A stretch of DNA of 64,000 nt from contig NZ_JACHMB010000001.1 of NCBI RefSeq assembly GCF_014204795.1, positions 9,250,501-9,314,500 of the forward strand. Direction: 5' to 3'. How positions within the stretch are numbered: the stretch's first letter is position 1; each line of letters opens with the position of its first letter. Positions 60,497 through 64,000 of this stretch are shown in pieces. The notes under the pieces are model-generated. The model made no database searches. It saw only the letters and a program-made list of their open reading frames with translations, and was not told the origin of the DNA. Source of the stretch: Nonomuraea jabiensis. Lineage in GTDB: Bacteria > Actinomycetota > Actinomycetes > Streptosporangiales > Streptosporangiaceae. The translations under genes were made by a program, and so were the position numbers.

Positions 60497-61625
60497 CAGA
60501 TGCCTCCGTCGTGTCGGCAGGAACCGCTGGGGCGGGTGCGGAATGATCAGCCGGGCCGGGACACTCGTGCTCGCGCAGAAGGGCCTGTGCCACGGCCGCG
60601 GCGGTGACCGCCTGCTCGCGTTGGCGTTGTTCTTCCGTCAGCGCTGCGGTTAGCTTGGTGAGCTCTTCGCGCAACCGTTCCACTTCCATGGCTGCAGATT
60701 CTCTGGCCTGGTCGGCTGCGGTGCGTGCCTGCTCGGCCACGGCCGCGGCGGTGACCGCCTGCTCGCGTCGCTCTTGTTCGGCGGCCAGCGCCTGGTGGAG
60801 TCGGTCGATTTCCTGGGCGTGCGCCGCGGCGGTACCGCGAGCCTGGTCGCGTTCGCGTTCGGCCTCGCGCGCCCGCTCTTCCTGAGTCTGTACTTGGCGG
60901 CGCAGGCCGGCGAGCTCGTGCTGCCGGTCGTCGGCCTCCTGCTCCAGTTGGGTGATGCGAGTAGTCGCGGCGGTGTGCAACTCGGTGAGCTGGGCGGTCC
61001 GCTGCCGGGCGGCGTCGCGGTCTGTTTCGGCCTGGTGCTGCCGGGCGGCGGCGTCGGCGGCGCTCTGCTCGGCCTGGGCGCGGGCGGCCTGGTGTTCGCC
61101 GACCTGGCGCCAGGCATCCTGTTCGCGTTCTTCGGCGCGATCGCGGGCGAACTCGGCCTGTTCGCGGGCCTGTTCCGCGGCAGCGATGCGGGCGGCGGCG
61201 GCGTTGGTCGCGGCCGTGGCGTGTTGCTCGGCGGCCGCCGCGGCGGCGCGGGCCTCCTCGGCGGCCTGTTCGGCGGCCTCGACCTGGGCGAGCGCGCCGC
61301 GGCTCAGCTCGGCCAATTGACTGCGCAGCGCGTCCTGAGCGGTCTGCCACTGCTCGCCGGCGGCCAGCAGCGGCGCCAGCAGGTCCTGGGTGCGTAGCAG
61401 GGCGTTGGCCACGGGGGCGGCATGCGCCGTGGTGCGCGCCCGGTAGGCGGCGGCCCGGCAGGCGTCGCTGCAGTACTTGGCGCGGCTGCTGCGCCCGGGC
61501 AAGGTCTTGGCGCACCCGGGACCGGCGCATCGCGGCTCCGGCTCCGCCCCGGCGTTCTTTTTTCCGCCCGGCTCACCGTTCTCAGCCGGGGCGTCCACCG
61601 CCCCAGTTTCCTGATCGTCTGCCAC
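60483..61625 (-). CDS. Zinc-motif coiled-coil protein, KfrA-like, of element B
   Basis: A 380-residue protein. Residues 30-65 carry four cysteines: CAGPGCAKTLPGRSSRAKYC then SDACRAAAYRAR, a small zinc-ribbon-like motif common in actinomycete mobile genes. From about 75 on the protein is almost one long coiled coil (QVEAAEQAAEEARAAAAAAE; LDHQ-type heptads), with an internal duplication of QREQAVTAAAVA near 290 and 340. It is divergent from the recombinase at 61778 with 150 bp between. KfrA-type proteins organise plasmid DNA; here a nucleoprotein or directionality role for the recombinase is a reasonable guess. Its 3' end lies in the tRNA-derived repeat. Confidence 0.7.
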   Translation of the reverse strand: MADDQETGAVDAPAENGEPGGKKNAGAEPEPRCAGPGCAKTLPGRSSRAKYCSDACRAAAYRARTTAHAAPVANALLRTQDLLAPLLAAGEQWQTAQDALRSQLAELSRGALAQVEAAEQAAEEARAAAAAAEQHATAATNAAAARIAAAEQAREQAEFARDRAEEREQDAWRQVGEHQAARAQAEQSAADAAARQHQAETDRDAARQRTAQLTELHTAATTRITQLEQEADDRQHELAGLRRQVQTQEERAREAERERDQARGTAAAHAQEIDRLHQALAAEQERREQAVTAAAVAEQARTAADQARESAAMEVERLREELTKLTAALTEEQRQREQAVTAAAVAQALLREHECPGPADHSAPAPAVPADTTEASAHNP

Positions 61626-61777
61626 AGTCCGACAGGTTACCGTTTTTAGCGTTCGAACGTAGCTGTTTCGTGCGTTCGCAAACGGTTACCACGCATGATC
61701 TGACCCGTGATAACCTTCCTTATCGCGGGTCAGGATCGCGGTGCGCAGGGCGCGCCGGAAGCGGGCGGGAGACGGGT
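61626..61777. promoter_or_regulatory. Divergent control region with a long near-perfect hairpin
   Basis: TGACCCGTGATAA (61701-61713) and TTATCGCGGGTCA (61720-61732) pair with one G-T wobble over a 6-nt loop, and flanking GATC extends it. GGTTACC occurs twice further left (about 61636 and 61684), with GTTCGAAC between. The region separates the coiled-coil and recombinase genes and probably holds operators for both. Confidence 0.5.
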
Positions 61778-62824
61778 GTGGACGACGACGGACGGGCACT
61801 GCCGGCACCGGCAGTGGGGGAGCGGCCGCCGATTTACGCGCTTCCAGAACATGCCGACGCCCACACCGCCGTTGACTACACCCTTAGCGCGCGCACCCAG
61901 GCCCGCATCGCCGACGGCGTGCCCGCCAACACCCGCCGCGCCTACGCCCGCCAATGGGCCACCTTCACCACCTGGTGCGCCGAGAGCGGCCGCGTCGCGC
62001 TGCCCGCCACCGCCCACACCCTGGCCGAATACACCTCCCAACTGTGCGAGGCCGGACAGGCCCCGGCCAGCATCGAGCAGGCCATCGCCGCGGTGCGCAC
62101 CATGCACCGCCTGGCCGGCCACACCGGACGGCCCGCCACCGAGTCCGCCCGCCTGGCGCTGCGCGCCTACAAACGCCAGCGCGCCGAAGCCGGCGGCCGC
62201 GGTCAGCGCGAGGCCCCGCCCATCACCATCGACGCGCTGCGCGCCATGGTGAGCGTCTGCGACCTGGCCACGATGATCGGGCGGCGGGACCGACTGCTGC
62301 TCGTGCTCGGCCTGGCGCTGATGGGCCGCCGCAGCGAACTCGTCGCCCTCATGAGGGAGGACGTGCGCGAGGTCGCCGACGGCCTCGAAGTCACCATCCG
62401 CACCTCCAAGACCGACAAGGACTCGACCGGCGAGACCATCGCGATCCCGCGCGGCAGCCACCCGCTCACCGACCCCGTCGCCGCCTGGCGCGACTGGCTC
62501 ACCGTCCTCGACCAGGCCGGACACACCTCAGGGCGGCTGCTGCGCCGTATCAACCGGCACGGCACCCTCGGGCCCTCGCTCGGCGCCGACGCCGTCAACA
62601 CCATCGTCCGCGACCTCGCCGTGCGCGCCGGCGTTCCTTCTGCGGAGACCATCACCGCGCACAGCCTGCGCGCCGGTGGCGCCACCGTGGCCTATGCCGC
62701 CGGCGTCCCGGTCGCCGTCATCGCCAAACACGGCCGCTGGGCCCCCGCCTCGCCCGTCGTGCTGCGCTACATCCGCGCCGTCGACCGCTGGCGCGACAAC
62801 GCCATGCGCAACGTCGGACTTTAA
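61778..62824 (+). CDS. Tyrosine recombinase of element B
   Basis: A 348-residue recombinase from GTG 61778 (GGAG six bases upstream); the frame is open back to 61670. The core-binding domain reads VPANTRRAYARQWATFTTWC and LCEAGQAPASIEQAIAAVRT. The catalytic set is Arg in LMGRRSELVAL, Lys in TSKTDKDSTG, His and Arg in HSLRAGGATVA, His in KHGRWAPAS and Tyr in LRYIR. The HSLRAGG form is typical of recombinases with this N-terminus, widespread in actinomycete accessory DNA. It should act on the second island. Divergent from the coiled-coil gene. Confidence 0.88.
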   Translation: MDDDGRALPAPAVGERPPIYALPEHADAHTAVDYTLSARTQARIADGVPANTRRAYARQWATFTTWCAESGRVALPATAHTLAEYTSQLCEAGQAPASIEQAIAAVRTMHRLAGHTGRPATESARLALRAYKRQRAEAGGRGQREAPPITIDALRAMVSVCDLATMIGRRDRLLLVLGLALMGRRSELVALMREDVREVADGLEVTIRTSKTDKDSTGETIAIPRGSHPLTDPVAAWRDWLTVLDQAGHTSGRLLRRINRHGTLGPSLGADAVNTIVRDLAVRAGVPSAETITAHSLRAGGATVAYAAGVPVAVIAKHGRWAPASPVVLRYIRAVDRWRDNAMRNVGL

Positions 62825-64000
62825 CGCGCCCATGGCCCTTATCCGGACAAACGGGTTAGGCCCGTATCAGGGCAATCGGGAAACACGCCGTCGAAAAAGA
62901 TAGTGACAACGCAAAGGCCCCGCCCATAGGCGAGACCCGCACCTACCCACGGAAGCAGGTAGGGGAATCGGTATGAACGCTACCAGTGCGTCGGTAAGGC
63001 CCGTCAAGCCAGGCCCAGGGCGCACCTGGGCGTAGCGAAACCATAACGGTGCCGAGCGGTGCCCCGGGGCGCATGCATGCAGAGGTACTCCCGATGCCTC
63101 CACTAGAGGGAACGCTGTCACTGTCATAGATCTACGCCTCGGCGCAACGTCATGCGGCGGCGCCCAGGTCATGGTCATCTGGCGGCCACGCGGGACCGGG
63201 CAGAACCATCCTGTCCGTGGTGCGTCACAGCCCGGAGCTGCCATCAGCGGATCAGGCCTCGCCGTCGTCCCAACGGGAGCGCCCTCGCAGCAGTTGCTGC
63301 TCACAGCCCGACTGCCCCGACACGGCCAGGAACTCCTCTGGACTCGTCCGCGCCCGGCTTGAGCGGTGCTGCCAGGCACACATCACCAAATAGTCACGGC
63401 GGACGGGTTACTGCTCGCCGCCCGCAGGCTCCACATGCTCGGTCTCCAGACCACCCCGACGAACCGCCGGGTGGCGGCAGCGAGGGACCAACACCAGCGG
63501 TGCCCCGGGACGCATGAAGCCAGAGGATCCCGGGGCTCATGCCGTCCACGCTAACAGTGACGACCGAAGGAGAGCGTTTCCGCAACATCCAGCCTGCGCG
63601 CGAACAGGAGGACCTGGACGGCCCTGCACCCGACTGTGCAACCGCTGCACCTCAACCGTTCCGCAGGCGAAGATTCCACCGCAGCCGCGATGACCAACCG
63701 CTGCAATCACGTGACGTAAACCTGGTCAGGGCCTCATTGGCCATCCCGCTTTCAGCGAAATGGCCACGTCCATTGCACTGGCCGGCAGTCCCAAAGGACG
63801 GGCAGCAGGGGCCATCAGGTTACGGTCAGGCTCCTCCACGCCTGCGCCGGGCGGAATTCAGTCGGCCGATGCTTCGCCACCGCAGTCAGGCGTCAACGTC
63901 ACCGTCGAACCAGGCGGACGTGGGGCCGCAGACGCGAAGATCATGAAAGGCGGAAACGCTTTGCCCCGATATGGGCGGCGCAATTATGTGACCAATGCAC
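62825..64000. other. 1.2-kb right end without a recognised gene
   Basis: Several short frames exist but none has a family or ribosome site. A small hairpin ACGGG-TTAGG-CCCGT (about 62849-62863) follows the recombinase stop. Two imperfect 31-bp direct repeats beginning AGCGGTGCCCCGGG lie at 63055-63085 and 63496-63526. The coding content of element B presumably continues beyond the window. Confidence 0.4.

Noticed and set aside
60774..61397. Gly/Leu-rich plus-strand frame opposite the element B coiled-coil gene
   Set aside because: Same antisense effect as above; the minus strand has a zinc motif and heptads.
63152..63517. 121-codon frame at the right end
   Set aside because: No ribosome site, Pro/Arg/Ser-rich composition and no family; equal-quality frames exist on the other strand.

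Overview
The window is very GC-rich, uses GTG and TTG starts freely, and carries families typical of filamentous actinomycetes: an nSTAND/WD40 protein with an XRE domain, CU044_5270 with an ECF sigma factor, WYL and TetR regulators, an I36-type secreted protein and a giant RHS protein. An actinomycete, plausibly of the Streptosporangiales, is the best inference; the sequence alone does not prove the genus. About fifteen broken or truncated genes are visible, so this looks like an accessory or decaying chromosome arm rather than core genome.

Layout. 1-6.2 kb: ordinary metabolic genes (GntR regulator, PEBP and cupin pair, WYL regulator facing two alpha/beta hydrolases, DUF1697) around a frameshifted Tn3 transposase relic. 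6.2-11.2 kb: a XerC/D-like recombinase, a second recombinase fragment, two tandem secreted proteins with GDENG repeats, and a dead coiled-coil gene. 11.5-16 kb: an XRE-nSTAND-WD40 protein facing a small secreted protein. 16-17.5 kb: three gene fragments. 17.5-22.6 kb: ECF sigma factor, CU044_5270 protein, S8 peptidase and a mini-ORF, all on the minus strand. 23.7-25.7 kb: a repeat protein interrupted cleanly by an IS982-type element. 25.8-37 kb: an MFS exporter, a methyltransferase-TetR pair, inorganic pyrophosphatase, a hydrolase-membrane protein pair and many relics.

37.2-46.8 kb: a four-gene, translationally coupled amino-acid ABC transporter plus PLP-enzyme operon, an NlpC/P60 peptidase, then a copper operon (csoR, copZ-like, secreted copper protein, copA) and a broken M56 peptidase. 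A 17-nt palindrome of the CsoR type lies upstream of the MFS gene (two copies), the ABC/PLP operon and csoR, which suggests one local metal- or sulfur-responsive regulon.

47.3-60.5 kb: a 13.2-kb segment bounded by 43-bp direct repeats that are the 3' half of a tRNA with a CAT anticodon. It holds relic transposases, a proline-rich membrane protein, a 2.9-kaa secreted RHS/HINT protein ending in a deaminase-like toxin, an ankyrin-type immunity candidate and an N-terminally truncated integrase beside the right repeat. From 60.45 kb a second element appears to begin, with a zinc-motif coiled-coil protein divergent from a tyrosine recombinase; it runs past the window. Neither repeat has the tRNA 5' half, so I predict a tandem island array with the intact tRNA beyond the right edge.
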